64,000 nucleotides of DNA, taken from the NCBI RefSeq assembly GCF_002814235.1, contig NZ_PHSU01000004.1, positions 186,001-250,000 of the forward strand. The letters are read 5' to 3'. Source of the stretch: Pseudomonas sp. QS1027 (GTDB taxonomy: Bacteria; Pseudomonadota; Gammaproteobacteria; Pseudomonadales; Pseudomonadaceae). The notes beneath the pieces are model-generated. The model searched no databases and was not told where the DNA came from. It saw nothing but the letters and a program-made list of their open reading frames with translations. Made by a program: the position numbers and the translations under genes. Positions 44,091 to 54,072 of this stretch are shown piece by piece (within the stretch, counting starts at the first letter, position 1; each line of letters starts with the position of its first letter).

Positions 44091-45092
44091 TCACTGTCCG
44101 GCAATCTGCGCCTTGGTATAAAACCCGTCTTTTTCCAGCAGGTCGATATTGTCCTTGGTCAACGGGATCGGGGTCAGCAGGATGGTGTCGACCTTCTTGC
44201 TGCCATTGTCGGATTGCGAGCTGTAGGTGGGTTTCTCGTTACGCGCCAGTTGCACCGAGAGCTTGGCCGCTTGCGAGGCGATCAGTTTCAGCGGCTTGTA
44301 GACGGTCATTGTCTGGGTGCCATCGATCACCCGCTTGACCGCCGCCAGGTCTGCGTCCTGGCCCGAGATCGGCACCTTCCCGGCCATTTGCTGCGCGGCC
44401 AGTGCCTGGATGGCACCCCCGGCGGTGGCGTCGTTGGAGGCGACGATGCCATCGATCTTGTTGTTGTTCCGGGTCAGGGCATTTTCCACAATGCTCAGGG
44501 CTTCGGTGGGATTCCATTCCTTCACCCACTGCTGGCCGACAATCTTGATATCACCCTTGTCGATGGCCGGTTGCAGCACTTTCATCTGACCTTCGCGCAG
44601 GACCTTGGCGTTGTTGTCCGTGGGCGCGCCACCGAGCAGGAAGTAGTTGCCCTTGGGGGCCGCTTTCAGCACGCCGCTGGCCTGCATCTCGCCGACCTTT
44701 TCGTTATCGAAGGAGATGTAGGCGTCTATATCGGCGTTGAGGATCAGCCGGTCATAGGACACCACCTTGATCCCGGCCTTCTTGGCTTCGGCGACGGCGT
44801 TGGTCAGCACGGTGGCGTTGAACGGCACGATGACGATCACATCGACACCACGGGAAATGAGGTTTTCAATCTGCGAAATCTGCTTCTGCTCATTGGCATC
44901 GGCTGACTGTACGAAGACTTTGGCGTCCATTTTTTCCGCCGCCGCGACGAAGTAGTCACGGTCTCGTGACCAGCGCTCCAGGCGCAGGTCATCGATGGAG
45001 AAACCGATCTTCGGGTGGGCGGCATCGGCCATGACCGGTAGCGAGAGCAGGGCCAGAGCGCTGGCGAGCAGAGTGCGTTTTAGTAGGTTCAT
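44091..45092 (-). CDS. xylF: Periplasmic D-xylose-binding protein
   Basis: A 333-residue protein from ATG 45092, with AAGGA upstream; a longer frame from 45209 lacks a ribosome site. The signal peptide [24 protein letters not shown] is followed by a type I sugar-binding fold ([20 protein letters not shown]...[34 protein letters not shown]). It captures D-xylose for XylGH. It lies 141 bases after xylA and 32 bases before xylG. Confidence 0.92.
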   Translation of the reverse strand: MNLLKRTLLASALALLSLPVMADAAHPKIGFSIDDLRLERWSRDRDYFVAAAEKMDAKVFVQSADANEQKQISQIENLISRGVDVIVIVPFNATVLTNAVAEAKKAGIKVVSYDRLILNADIDAYISFDNEKVGEMQASGVLKAAPKGNYFLLGGAPTDNNAKVLREGQMKVLQPAIDKGDIKIVGQQWVKEWNPTEALSIVENALTRNNNKIDGIVASNDATAGGAIQALAAQQMAGKVPISGQDADLAAVKRVIDGTQTMTVYKPLKLIASQAAKLSVQLARNEKPTYSSQSDNGSKKVDTILLTPIPLTKDNIDLLEKDGFYTKAQIAGQ

Positions 45093-45233
45093 GATGGTGC
45101 GTCCTTTTATTGTTGTTTGAAAGACACTGCCTGGCGATGAATAAGCTGCCGGTGGAACTGTAGAGCGTCGCAGGATTCGGCGAGCATGGATTTGTCGTGA
45201 GAATGTCACCGCGACGCCAGGGTTTGCCTGCCG

Positions 45234-46550
45234 TCAGGGGTAGATAAACCGGTTCACCACGCCTTCGAGCATCTCCTGCCGGCCGCTGACGGCCTGCGGA
45301 TTCAACTCGTGGCTGAAGGCATGTTCGGCCAGTGAGCCGAGGCTGAACTCACCCGCCAGCACCGCCTGGCCGAGCGGCTGCTGCCAGCCGGCGTAGCGTT
45401 GATCCTTGAATTGCTGGAGTCGATCGTTCTGCACCATGGCCGCCGCGCGCTCCAGGGCCAGGGCGAGGACGTCCATTGCCGCAACGTGGCCGTGGAACAG
45501 ATCGACCTCGTCCACGCTCTGGCGACGGACCTTGGCGTCGAAGTTGAACCCGCCATGGGTGAAACCGCCGGCCTTGAGGATTTCGTAGGTGGCCAGGGTC
45601 ATCTCCTCGACGCTGTTGGGGAACTGGTCGGTGTCCCAGCCGTTCTGCGGGTCGCCGCGGTTGGCGTCGATGCTGCCGAAGATCCCCAAGGAGACGGCCG
45701 TGGCGATCTCGTGATGGAAGCTGTGCCCGGCCAGGGTCGCGTGGTTGGCCTCGATATTGACCTTGATCTCGTTTTCCAGGCCGTACTGGTGCAGGAAACC
45801 GAAGACCGTGGCGCTGTCGTAATCGTATTGGTGCTTGGTCGGCTCCTGGGGCTTGGGTTCGATCAGCAGGTCGCCTTTGAAACCGATCTTGTGCTTGTGC
45901 TCGACCACCATGCGCATGAAGCGGCCCAATTGTTCGCGTTCGCGTTTCAGATCGGTATTGAGCAGGGTTTCGTAACCTTCACGACCGCCCCACAGCACGT
46001 AGTTGGCGCCTTTGAGCCGTTGGGTGGCGTTCATGGCGCTGAAGACCTGGGCGGCGGCGCAGGCGAACACCTCCGGGTCGGGGTTGCTGGCGGCGCCCGC
46101 GGCAAAGCGCGGGTGGCTGAAGCAGTTGGCGGTTCCCCACAGCAGCTTGATCCCGGTTTGTTCCTGATGGCGCTCCAGGTGGTCGATCATCTGCGCGAAG
46201 TGGTTGCGGTATTCCTTCAGCGAGTTGCCTTCCGGGGCGACATCGGTGTCGTGGAAGCTGTAGTAGTCGATGCCCAGCTTGGAGAAGAACTCGAACGCCG
46301 CTTCGGCCTTGCCGATGGCCAGTTCCATCGGATCCCCGGCATGCTGCCACGGGCGCTTGAACGCGCCGGCACCGAACATATCCACCCCGGGCCAGACGAA
46401 GGTGTGCCAGTAGCAGGCCGCCATGCGCAGATGCTCGCGCATGGGTTTGCCGAGGACCAGCTTGTTGGCGTCGTAGTGGCGGAAGGCAAGGGGTGAGTCG
46501 CTGCTGGGACCTTCGTAGCGAATCTTGTCGACAACGGGGAAGAACGGCAT
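45234..46550 (-). CDS. xylA: Xylose isomerase
   Basis: A 438-residue TIM-barrel enzyme of the long (class II) type. It has the catalytic His-Asp pair in [13 protein letters not shown] (H100, D103), the metal-ligand stretch [34 protein letters not shown] and [20 protein letters not shown]. It converts D-xylose to D-xylulose in the cytoplasm. It is the first gene of the operon and reads away from xylR, so both are controlled from the shared 153-base region at 46551-46703. Confidence 0.95.
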   Translation of the reverse strand: MPFFPVVDKIRYEGPSSDSPLAFRHYDANKLVLGKPMREHLRMAACYWHTFVWPGVDMFGAGAFKRPWQHAGDPMELAIGKAEAAFEFFSKLGIDYYSFHDTDVAPEGNSLKEYRNHFAQMIDHLERHQEQTGIKLLWGTANCFSHPRFAAGAASNPDPEVFACAAAQVFSAMNATQRLKGANYVLWGGREGYETLLNTDLKREREQLGRFMRMVVEHKHKIGFKGDLLIEPKPQEPTKHQYDYDSATVFGFLHQYGLENEIKVNIEANHATLAGHSFHHEIATAVSLGIFGSIDANRGDPQNGWDTDQFPNSVEEMTLATYEILKAGGFTHGGFNFDAKVRRQSVDEVDLFHGHVAAMDVLALALERAAAMVQNDRLQQFKDQRYAGWQQPLGQAVLAGEFSLGSLAEHAFSHELNPQAVSGRQEMLEGVVNRFIYP

Positions 46551-46614
46551 TGGAATGTCCTTGTTGTTCTTGGCTGTACCTCGATACTAGCAACGGCCCA
46601 GTGGCTGCAAATTA

Positions 46615-46645
46615 TGAAAATCACCAAGACGCAGTGCGATTTTGA
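46615..46645. promoter_or_regulatory. Inverted repeat in the xylA-xylR intergenic region
   Basis: TGAAAATC (46615-46622) and GATTTTGA (46638-46645) form an inverted pair within an AT-rich stretch between the divergent genes. It resembles the GAAA/TTTC-bounded sites of XylR-type activators. Inferred from symmetry and location. Confidence 0.45.
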
Positions 46646-46703
46646 GTATTGAGATTCATCGTTTGCGCGCCTAGTCTGTGTGGATCGGCCCAGGATAAAA
46701 ACA

Positions 46704-47891
46704 ATGAAAACCGTCCCGCCCGTCCACCGCATTGCGCTGTTGTTCAACGGCAGCAAGATCTACGATCGCGGCATCATCAGCGGCATCGGCAACTACCTGA
46801 GCAGCACCCGCGCGTCCTGGGACCTGTTCCTTGAGGAGGATTTCCTCTGTCGGTTGAAAGGGATCGAGCGTTGGCAGGGCGATGGGATCATTGCCGACTT
46901 CGACGACCCGCTGATCGGCGAGGCGCTGGCCGGGATCAAGTTGCCCGTCGTGGCGGTAGGCGGCTCCTATCAGGATGCGCGCGCCTATCCGAAAGGCATT
47001 CCCTATGTCGCCACCGACAATGACGCGCTGATGAAGTTGGCCTACGAGCATCTGATCGAGGCCGGCTTGACCCGCTTTGCCTGCTTCAGCCTGCCGGAAG
47101 CGCAAGCCAATCGCTGGGCGCAGGAGCGGGAAAAAGCCTTTCGCCGACTGCTGAAGCGCGATGGCCTGCCGGCTGAGGTCTATCGCGGCATGGGCACCAG
47201 CGCGCCGCTCTGGGACAGTGCCGTCGAACAGCAGATCGCCTGGCTGCAAAGCCTGCCCAAACCCATCGGCATCATCGCCGTCAGTGACGCCCGTGCCCGG
47301 CAACTGCTGCAAGCCTGCCTGACCGCCGGGATCGCCGTGCCGGAGCAGGTGGCGTTGATCGGCATCGACAACGATCCGCTGACCCGGACCCTGACCCGGG
47401 TGCCGCTGAGTTCAGTGGTTCAAGGCACCGAAACCATGGGCTGGACCGCCGCGCACCTGCTCCATCAGATGCTGCACGGCATGCCGTCCACGGGCACGCA
47501 GATACTGATCCCCCCGGATGCGATCAATGTGCAGGCCTCGAGTCTGCATCAACCGTTGGGCGATCCCTACGTCATGCAGGCGCTGCTCTTTATCCGCCAA
47601 TACGCCTGCCAGGGCATCAAGACCGCGCAGGTGGCGGCGTACGTGGGTGTATCGCGCTCATCGCTGGAGTCGCACTTCCGCAAGGTGCGCGGCTGCAGCG
47701 TGCACGACGAGATCCTGCGCTTCAAACTGGCGGCGGCGGCCAACGGACTGGAAAACACGGATTCGGCGATTGCCGATATCGCGCAAAATTGCGGCTTCAA
47801 ATCGGCGCAATACCTGCACACGGTGTTCCGCCGTGAGTTCGGCTGTACGCCACGGGAGTATCAGCAGGGCGTCAACGCAGCGATTTATTGA
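46704..47891 (+). CDS. xylR: XylR-type xylose operon activator (AraC family)
   Basis: A 395-residue protein from ATG 46704, with AGGA eight bases upstream; GTG 46680 is a poorer choice. The N-terminal two-thirds is a LacI/RbsB-like sugar-binding domain (RIALLFNGSKIYDRGIISGI...VALIGIDNDPLTRTLTRVPLSSV). The C-terminal about 100 residues form an AraC DNA-binding domain (AAYVGVSRSSLESHFRKVRG and IADIAQNCGFKSAQYLHTVFRREFG). This architecture is specific to XylR. It activates xylAFGH on D-xylose binding. Confidence 0.93.
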   Translation: MKTVPPVHRIALLFNGSKIYDRGIISGIGNYLSSTRASWDLFLEEDFLCRLKGIERWQGDGIIADFDDPLIGEALAGIKLPVVAVGGSYQDARAYPKGIPYVATDNDALMKLAYEHLIEAGLTRFACFSLPEAQANRWAQEREKAFRRLLKRDGLPAEVYRGMGTSAPLWDSAVEQQIAWLQSLPKPIGIIAVSDARARQLLQACLTAGIAVPEQVALIGIDNDPLTRTLTRVPLSSVVQGTETMGWTAAHLLHQMLHGMPSTGTQILIPPDAINVQASSLHQPLGDPYVMQALLFIRQYACQGIKTAQVAAYVGVSRSSLESHFRKVRGCSVHDEILRFKLAAAANGLENTDSAIADIAQNCGFKSAQYLHTVFRREFGCTPREYQQGVNAAIY

Positions 47892-47923
47892 TCGAACGGT
47901 TTGATACGGGGTTCAGCCAGATT

Positions 47924-48826
47924 TCAGACTCCCCATCCATCACGCACGGCTTTTCGAATCCCCTCCAACAGCATCGCAAAGGCCGGGTTGTCATTGTTCT
48001 CGCGCCAGATCAGATGCAGCTCGCTCTGCACGCCTTCGCCCAGATCGATGCTGCGAAACACCACGTTCTTGAACACCACGCTGGTGGCACAACGAGGCAC
48101 CAGGGCCAGGCCCATGCCGGCGTTGACCAGCGCCAGGATGGTCAGCGAGGAACCGAGCCATTGCACGTACTGCGGGGCGACGCGGGCGGAGCGGAGCATG
48201 CCGGTGAGCAATTCATTGAAAGGCGGGTAGGCCGCGTGGGAGTACATGAGAAAGGGTTGCCCATCGAGGTCCTGGACGGACACGGTTTCAGCACTGGCCA
48301 GCGGGTGACTGCTGGGCACGGCCAACACGAACGGCTCACGCACCAGGCATTCGGTGGCATAGCCCGGCTCCAGTAAAGGTGCGCGGACGATGCCCAGGTC
48401 AATACGGCGAGCACGCAGGGCTTCGTGCTGTTGGTAGGTGTTCATCTCCGACAGCTCGATTTTGACATGGGGCTGTTTGAGCCGTGCTTCGGCGATGACC
48501 TTGGGCAGGAACTCGTACACCGCACTGCCGACGAAGCTGATATTGACCGAGCCGATGTCTCCTTCGGCGAAGCGTCGGGCGCTCGCGGCGGCTTGCTGGG
48601 CGCGCTCCAGCAGGTTCTGGGCCTCGATGAAGAAGGCCCGGCCAGCGGCGGTCAGGGCGACGCTGCGGGTCGTGCGGGTGAACAACTCGACGCCCAGGTG
48701 GTGCTCCAGCAGTTGAATCTGCCGGCTGAGGGGCGGTTGCGTCATGTTCAGCCGTTCGGCGGCACGACGGAAGTTGAGTTCGGTCGCCACGGTGGTGAAG
48801 CAACGCAGTTGTGTGAGCTCGAACAT
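47924..48826 (-). CDS. LysR-family regulator of the glucarate-type locus
   Basis: A 300-residue protein from ATG 48826. The longer frame to 49345 runs antisense through the MFS gene and is rejected. LysR helix-turn-helix at about 1-60 (FRRAAERLNMTQPPLSRQIQ), BenM/CatR-like effector domain after it. It is divergent from the MFS/dehydratase pair, and a long near-perfect dyad lies between them. It probably activates that pair in response to the sugar acid or a metabolite of it. Confidence 0.92.
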   Translation of the reverse strand: MFELTQLRCFTTVATELNFRRAAERLNMTQPPLSRQIQLLEHHLGVELFTRTTRSVALTAAGRAFFIEAQNLLERAQQAAASARRFAEGDIGSVNISFVGSAVYEFLPKVIAEARLKQPHVKIELSEMNTYQQHEALRARRIDLGIVRAPLLEPGYATECLVREPFVLAVPSSHPLASAETVSVQDLDGQPFLMYSHAAYPPFNELLTGMLRSARVAPQYVQWLGSSLTILALVNAGMGLALVPRCATSVVFKNVVFRSIDLGEGVQSELHLIWRENNDNPAFAMLLEGIRKAVRDGWGV

Positions 48827-48827
48827 T

Positions 48828-48864
48828 GATCTAATCCAGGTATCAATCGAATACCAGGTTAGAT
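48828..48864. promoter_or_regulatory. Large dyad operator between LysR and MFS genes
   Basis: GATCTAATCCAGGTAT (48828-48843) is mirrored by ATACCAGGTTAGAT (48851-48864) with about seven bases between. Its size, symmetry and position just upstream of the regulator start fit a LysR recognition site. Confidence 0.7.
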
Positions 48865-48931
48865 TAGACGAGATCAATGAGTGCGTCCATGATCGGCGGG
48901 TCCCTAAAAAAACAATGATCGGGAGTCGCCC

Positions 48932-50329
48932 TTGAATACCCTCCAGAGTCCGCCGGACCCGAATCTGCTGGCCCGCGCTGCGGCCAAGGTAAAGCGCCAC
49001 GTACTGCCGCTGTTCGTGGTGATGTTCATCGTCAACTACATCGACCGGGTCAACATCGGCTTTGTGCGCAGCCATATGGAAACCGACCTGGGCATTGGCG
49101 CCGCGGCCTATGGCCTGGGGGCCGGGCTGTTTTTCATCGGTTACGCGATATTCGAAGTCCCCTCCAATATGTTGCTGCAACGCTACGGTGCGCGGGCCTG
49201 GCTGACGCGGATCATGTTCACCTGGGGCGCGGCGGCCATGGCCATGGCCTTTGTGCGCGGTGAAACCAGCTTCTATGTGCTGCGTTTTGTTCTCGGTGCG
49301 GCCGAAGCGGGCTTTTTTCCGGGCATCATCTACTACTTCACCCAATGGCTACCGTCGACCGAGCGGGGCAAGGCCATGGCGATCTTCCTCAGCGGCTCGG
49401 CCATTGCGTCGGTGATTTCCGGCCCGGTGTCCGGCGCGCTGCTGAACGTCAACGGTTTCAGCCTGCATGGCTGGCAGTGGATGTTCCTGATTGAAGGTTT
49501 TGCCTCCATCGTGCTCTGCGGTTTTGTCTGGTTCTGGTTGCAGTCCCATCCGCGTCAGGCGAAATGGCTGAGTGCGGAAGAAAAGGCCGCGCTGATCGGC
49601 GCTATCGCACTGGAACAGCAGGCACGCGAAGCGGCGCTGACGGTCAAACCGTCGATGTTCAAACTGCTGGCGGACAGGCAGATCGCCTTGTTCTGCTTCA
49701 TCTACTTTTCCATTGCCCTGACCATTTACGGCGCCACGTTCTGGTTGCCGAGCATGATCAAGAAAATGGGCAATATCGGCGATTTCCACGTCGGTCTCTT
49801 CAACTCGATTCCGTGGCTCATTTCGATCATCGCGATGTATGGCTTTGCCGCCATGGCCAGCAAATGGAAACACCCGCAGGCCTGGGTGGCATTGACCCTG
49901 GTGATTGCCGCGTTCGGCATGTTCATGTCCACCACCGGCGGGCCGATCTTCGCCTTCGTTGCCATCTGCTTTGCCGCGATCGGGTTCAAGGCCGCCTCAG
50001 CGTTGTTCTGGCCGATTCCGCAAGGTTATCTGGACGCCCGCATCGCCGCCGCGGTGATCGCCCTGATCAACTCCATCGGCAACCTCGGTGGTTTTGTCGC
50101 GCCGACCGCATTTGGCTTCCTGGAGCAGACCACCGGCTCCATCGAAGGCGGGCTTTATGGCCTGGCCGCCACCTCGCTGGTGGCGGCCGTGGTGATCTTC
50201 TTCGCCCGGACTGCACCGCGTGGCGATACCTCTCGCACACAACCCGGTAAACCCGTCGAGCCCCTGGCGCGCAAAACCTCTATCAGTCATCAAGCCTTGA
50301 GCCTAGGCCCACAGGGAGCAGCCTCTTGA
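48932..50329 (+). CDS. gudP: MFS transporter of the anion:cation symporter family, probable glucarate/galactarate permease
   Basis: A 465-residue protein with twelve membrane segments of the ACS family (NYIDRVNIGFVRSHMETDLGI, GxAxFxxP-type helix 2, LGAAEAGFFPGIIYYFTQWLP in helix 4). The start codon is TTG 48932 with GGGAG at good spacing; no in-frame ATG lies nearby. Family members import hexarates, hexuronates, 4-hydroxyphenylacetate or phthalate. The glucarate-dehydratase-like enzyme encoded next, translationally coupled by overlap, favours glucarate/galactarate. The symbol rests on that context. Confidence 0.8.
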   Translation: MNTLQSPPDPNLLARAAAKVKRHVLPLFVVMFIVNYIDRVNIGFVRSHMETDLGIGAAAYGLGAGLFFIGYAIFEVPSNMLLQRYGARAWLTRIMFTWGAAAMAMAFVRGETSFYVLRFVLGAAEAGFFPGIIYYFTQWLPSTERGKAMAIFLSGSAIASVISGPVSGALLNVNGFSLHGWQWMFLIEGFASIVLCGFVWFWLQSHPRQAKWLSAEEKAALIGAIALEQQAREAALTVKPSMFKLLADRQIALFCFIYFSIALTIYGATFWLPSMIKKMGNIGDFHVGLFNSIPWLISIIAMYGFAAMASKWKHPQAWVALTLVIAAFGMFMSTTGGPIFAFVAICFAAIGFKAASALFWPIPQGYLDARIAAAVIALINSIGNLGGFVAPTAFGFLEQTTGSIEGGLYGLAATSLVAAVVIFFARTAPRGDTSRTQPGKPVEPLARKTSISHQALSLGPQGAAS

Positions 50330-51600
50330 AAATCAAACGTGTCACCGTCACCCCCATCGCCTTTCGCGATCCGCCACTGCTCAACGCCAGTGGTATTCAC
50401 GAGCCCTTTGCGCTGCGTTCGATCATCGAGATCGAGAGCGACAACGGCTATATCGGCCTGGGCGAAAGCTACGGCGATGCCCCGGCACTGGCGATCCAGC
50501 AGCAACTGCAAGACCTGTTGATCGGCCTCGACCCGTTCAATCTCAATCAACTGCGCTCCATCGTGCAGGCCACGGTGGCGGCGAACAAGACCACCAGCCT
50601 CGCCGGTGCGGAACTGGCGCCGGGTTCCCATGCCAGCAAAGCGGTGAGCAACGCCTATTCGGCGTTCGAAGTGGCCTTCCTGGATTTGCAGGCGCACTCA
50701 CTGAATGTGCCGCTGGTGGATTTGCTGGGCGGTGCGATCCGCGACGAGATCCCGTTCAGCGCCTATCTGTTTTTCAAATACGCCCAGCATATCGACTCGC
50801 CCTACAAACCGGACAGTTGGGGAGAGGCGCTGAACGAAGAACAGATCGTGGCCCAGGCGCGGCGCATGATCGAGACCTATGGTTTCAAGAGCATCAAGCT
50901 CAAGGCCGGTACGCTGGAGCCGGAACATGAGGTCGCGTGTATCAAGGCGCTGAAAAAGGCCTTCCCGGGTTACCCGCTACGGATCGACCCGAACGGCAAC
51001 TGGTCCCTGGAAACCTCGATTCGCATGGCCGAGCTGCTGGGCGATGACCTGCAATATTACGAAGACCCGACACCGGGCCTGGAGGGTATGTCCGAACTGC
51101 ACAAACGCACGGGGCTGCCGCTGGCGACCAATATGGTGGTCACCGACTTTGATGAGTTTCGCCGCAGCGTGGCCTTGAACAGCGTGCAGATCGTGCTCGC
51201 CGACCACCATTACTGGGGCGGCCTGCGTGACACACAGGTACTGGCCAAGATGTGCCAGACCTTTGGCCTGGGGGTGTCCATGCATTCCAACTCGCACCTG
51301 GGGATCAGCCTGATGGCCATGGCCCATGTCGCGGCCTCGGTGCCCAACCTCGATTACGCCTGCGACACCCATTACCCCTGGCAGGAGCCGGATGAAGAGG
51401 TGATCAAGGGCGGCAAGCTGCCGATTGTCGACGGCTGCGTGAAAATCACCCGCGCCCCCGGCTTGGGTCTTGAGCTGGATCACGACCAGTTGGGCAAGCT
51501 GCATGACCAGTACCTGACCTGCGGTATCCGCCAGCGCGATGACGTGAGGCAGATGCAGCGTTACAAGCCGGACTGGAAGGCGCTCAAGCCGCGGTTTTGA
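50326..51600 (+). CDS. gudD: Glucarate dehydratase-like enzyme of the enolase superfamily
   Basis: A 424-residue protein starting at TTG 50326, which overlaps the transporter stop (TTGA), with GGGAG upstream. Enolase-superfamily elements are in order: KLKAG (catalytic Lys pair), IDPNGNW and YEDPTPG (metal ligands), ATNMVVTDFDEF and the GudD-type C-terminal His segment SMHSNSHLGISLMAMAH. It would dehydrate D-glucarate (and possibly L-idarate) to 5-dehydro-4-deoxyglucarate. It is slightly shorter than E. coli GudD. The next enzyme (KDG dehydratase or aldolase) is not in the window. Confidence 0.87.
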   Translation: MKIKRVTVTPIAFRDPPLLNASGIHEPFALRSIIEIESDNGYIGLGESYGDAPALAIQQQLQDLLIGLDPFNLNQLRSIVQATVAANKTTSLAGAELAPGSHASKAVSNAYSAFEVAFLDLQAHSLNVPLVDLLGGAIRDEIPFSAYLFFKYAQHIDSPYKPDSWGEALNEEQIVAQARRMIETYGFKSIKLKAGTLEPEHEVACIKALKKAFPGYPLRIDPNGNWSLETSIRMAELLGDDLQYYEDPTPGLEGMSELHKRTGLPLATNMVVTDFDEFRRSVALNSVQIVLADHHYWGGLRDTQVLAKMCQTFGLGVSMHSNSHLGISLMAMAHVAASVPNLDYACDTHYPWQEPDEEVIKGGKLPIVDGCVKITRAPGLGLELDHDQLGKLHDQYLTCGIRQRDDVRQMQRYKPDWKALKPRF

Positions 51601-51639
51601 TTTTCGGGCAAGGCAACTTCAGGCGGTGGCGAGCAGGCG

Positions 51640-52131
51640 TTAGAGGTCCATGACCATCTCATGCCAGGCCATGCCACCGTGGTCGGAAGGCGAGGGCTGC
51701 ACGTAGCGATAGCCCATGCGCTGATACAGCGCCACGTGCTGCTCCTTGCACATCAAGTGGATGGTTTTCTTGTCCAGTGCCTTCATGCGCCGGACGAACT
51801 CGTCCATCATCCGTGTGGAGTGGCCTTTACCCTGCTGCGCGGGATCCAGCACCACGGACATGATCACGACGTTCGGCGCCTCGGCCGAATGCCCCACCAG
51901 TTCCTTGAAGGCTTCATCGGACATCACCACCTCGTGGGCGCAGCCACTGTTGATGAAACCGATGACCTCGCCGCCATCCTCCAGAATCAGAAAACCCTGC
52001 GGATACTGGGCGATGCGCGTTGCAATCTTCTCCAGGGTCGCGGCTTCATCGCCTTCGTAGGCGCAAGACTCGATTTGATAGCAGCGCGAAGCGTCTGACG
52101 GCACGGCATTGCGAAAGCTGAGGGTGGACAT
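51640..52131 (-). CDS. GNAT-family N-acetyltransferase
   Basis: A 163-residue protein with a GNAT fold: SDASRCYQIESCAYEGDEAAT at the N-terminus, the acetyl-CoA pyrophosphate loop region VLDPAQQGKGHSTRMMDEFVRRM (Q/RxxGxG/A-type) and a C-terminal strand/helix CKEQHVALYQRMGYRYV. It transfers acetyl from acetyl-CoA to an unknown amine. The N-terminus resembles arylalkylamine acetyltransferase-like bacterial members. It is convergent with gudD and monocistronic. Confidence 0.87.
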   Translation of the reverse strand: MSTLSFRNAVPSDASRCYQIESCAYEGDEAATLEKIATRIAQYPQGFLILEDGGEVIGFINSGCAHEVVMSDEAFKELVGHSAEAPNVVIMSVVLDPAQQGKGHSTRMMDEFVRRMKALDKKTIHLMCKEQHVALYQRMGYRYVQPSPSDHGGMAWHEMVMDL

Positions 52132-52255
52132 TGCGGTTCCTGGTCGTTGGGTGGGTCTTGAGGGAGACGGGAGGCGCTATGTTAGAGCAAGCAGGTGGCG
52201 GATGAGGAGGTACTCGGATGCTTAATTCCACCGCGTTGACGTTCGCCAGGTTTGG

Positions 52256-52291
52256 GCGCCCCAGGATCAGTGTCGTCTGATGCCGGGGCGC
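52256..52291 (-). terminator. Hairpin closing the guanidine operon
   Basis: Outer arms GCGCCCC (52256-52262) and GGGGCGC (52285-52291) with inner GATCAG/CTGATG pairing, placed just past the stop of the last minus-strand gene at 52309. There is no clear T-tract. Confidence 0.5.
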
Positions 52292-52308
52292 TTGTTCAGG
52301 CGATGGAC

Positions 52309-54072
52309 TCAGGACTGCGCGGACAACCAGGCTCGCCACCCGCCCCAAGCGCTGATATCTGTAGCGCCCTCCAGGCCATGCGCCTCGCAAATGAACCCGG
52401 TCTCCCAACGACCATCGTCCAACTGCACCTTACCCAACCCCAGCGGGGCCGGGATCCCCGTCAGGAACGAGCCCAACTCGCTGCTGGGCAATTGCCAGAC
52501 CTCCACGGCGATGGCCACACCACCTTCAGCGACCCGGACCATCCCCGGACGCTTCAGCGGGCCGCCGGCCAGTGCGTACAGCCGGTAATCCGGTGAACTC
52601 CGGGTTGTTTCGAGCAGGCGCGCGCCGCGTTGCTTGAGTTGCCCGTTAAGCGCCAGGCCGTCAAGGTGCGCGCCGCAGACCACCAGGCGGGCCTGATCAT
52701 GGCGAGCCTCATGGGCAGGCTTTTTGCCGCCCTGATACGCATGGGCGAGGCTCAGCAGGTATTGATCGGTGAAGGCCCGACCCAACAAGGTCACCCCCCA
52801 GGGCAAGCCGTTGGCCATGAAGCCGCTCGGTACGGCCACGGCGGCATAGTCCAGCAGGTTCATGAAGTTGGTGTAGTAACCCAGCTCGGCGTTGCGCAGG
52901 ATCGGCTCTTCGGCAAGCTCGGCCAAGGTCACCGGGCGACCGATGGTGGGCGTCAGTACACAATCCAGCCCGGCCATCAGGCGGTCGCACTGCGCCTTGA
53001 GTGCCTGCAGGCGATACTGCGCGCGGAAGGTTTGCACGCCGCTCACCTGGGGGGCTTTCGCCAGCACCGCATGGATCACGGGCAGTACCGCATCTGGCTG
53101 AGCCTGCGCCAGCTCGCCGACGACGCTATAGCGCTCGGCCACCCATGGACCTTCATAGAGTAGCCGTGCGGCCTCAAGAAACGGCGACAGGTCGAGACTG
53201 ACCACTTCGCCGCCCAATGCCTGCAAGCGCTCGATCGCGGCGGCAAACAGCCCCGGTCCTTCAGTGCAGCCGAAAAACTCCAGGTCCTGGGCCCGTGGCA
53301 CGCCAAATCGAAACGGCCGCACAGTGCCGAACGCCGTACCATCGTTCCAGGCGGGATTGGCGCGGCTGTATTCATCTTCAGGATCCTGCTGCGCGATCAG
53401 CGCCAACAGGCGGCTCGCCTCGGCGGCACTGGCGGTGAAGGTCGTTACGCAGTCGAGGGTGCGACAGGCCGGCACCACCCCGGCCGTGGACAGCAGTCCC
53501 TTGGTCGCCTTGAGCCCCACCAGGTTGTTGAGCGCCGCCGGTACCCGGCCCGAGCCTGCGGTATCGGTGCCCAGTGCAAAGCTGGTCAAACCCAGTGCCA
53601 CCGTCAAGGGCGAGCCCGCGCTGGAGCCCCCCGACGGGTATTCAGCGAGCACGCTGTTACGGCAGGGGCCGTAGGGTGAGCGGGTGCCGTTGAGGCCGGT
53701 GGCAAACTGGTCGAGGTTGGTTTTACCCAACGGCACCGCCCCCAGGTCGATCAACTGCTGGACAACGGTCGCCGAACGCTGCGGGGTATAGGCGAACGCC
53801 GGGCACGCCGCCGTGGTGGGGATACCCGCCAGATCGATGTTGTCCTTGATGGCAAAGGGCACGCCGTACAACGGCAGGCTTTCCATCGTGCTGGATTCAA
53901 GGGCGACCAGGTAAGGCTCCAGCTCCTGGGCACTGAGCAGGTGGATGAACAGATTGAAGTCGGGATTCAACGCCTCGGCCTGTTCACGTAGGGCGAGGAT
54001 CAGGCGACGTGGCGAGCATTCGCCGCTGGCGTAGCGTGCCCGCAGCACGTCCAGTTGCAGATCGGTTTTCAT
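52309..54072 (-). CDS. atzF: Allophanate hydrolase
   Basis: A 587-residue amidase-signature enzyme. The Ser-cisSer-Lys triad is visible: K76 in FAIKDNIDLAG, S150 in YPSGGSSAGS and S174 in TDTAGSGR. A C-terminal domain of about 120 residues (VVCGAHLDGLALNGQLKQRG...) completes the decarboxylating reaction. It hydrolyses allophanate to ammonia and CO2, the last step of guanidine or urea-carboxylate breakdown. Its ATG overlaps the carboxylase stop (54069-54072), so the two are translationally coupled as in other such operons. Confidence 0.94.
   Translation of the reverse strand: MKTDLQLDVLRARYASGECSPRRLILALREQAEALNPDFNLFIHLLSAQELEPYLVALESSTMESLPLYGVPFAIKDNIDLAGIPTTAACPAFAYTPQRSATVVQQLIDLGAVPLGKTNLDQFATGLNGTRSPYGPCRNSVLAEYPSGGSSAGSPLTVALGLTSFALGTDTAGSGRVPAALNNLVGLKATKGLLSTAGVVPACRTLDCVTTFTASAAEASRLLALIAQQDPEDEYSRANPAWNDGTAFGTVRPFRFGVPRAQDLEFFGCTEGPGLFAAAIERLQALGGEVVSLDLSPFLEAARLLYEGPWVAERYSVVGELAQAQPDAVLPVIHAVLAKAPQVSGVQTFRAQYRLQALKAQCDRLMAGLDCVLTPTIGRPVTLAELAEEPILRNAELGYYTNFMNLLDYAAVAVPSGFMANGLPWGVTLLGRAFTDQYLLSLAHAYQGGKKPAHEARHDQARLVVCGAHLDGLALNGQLKQRGARLLETTRSSPDYRLYALAGGPLKRPGMVRVAEGGVAIAVEVWQLPSSELGSFLTGIPAPLGLGKVQLDDGRWETGFICEAHGLEGATDISAWGGWRAWLSAQS

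Noticed and set aside
48827..49345. 173-residue N-terminal extension of the LysR protein
   Set aside because: It runs antisense through the promoter and the MFS gene, and LysR proteins begin at the helix-turn-helix.
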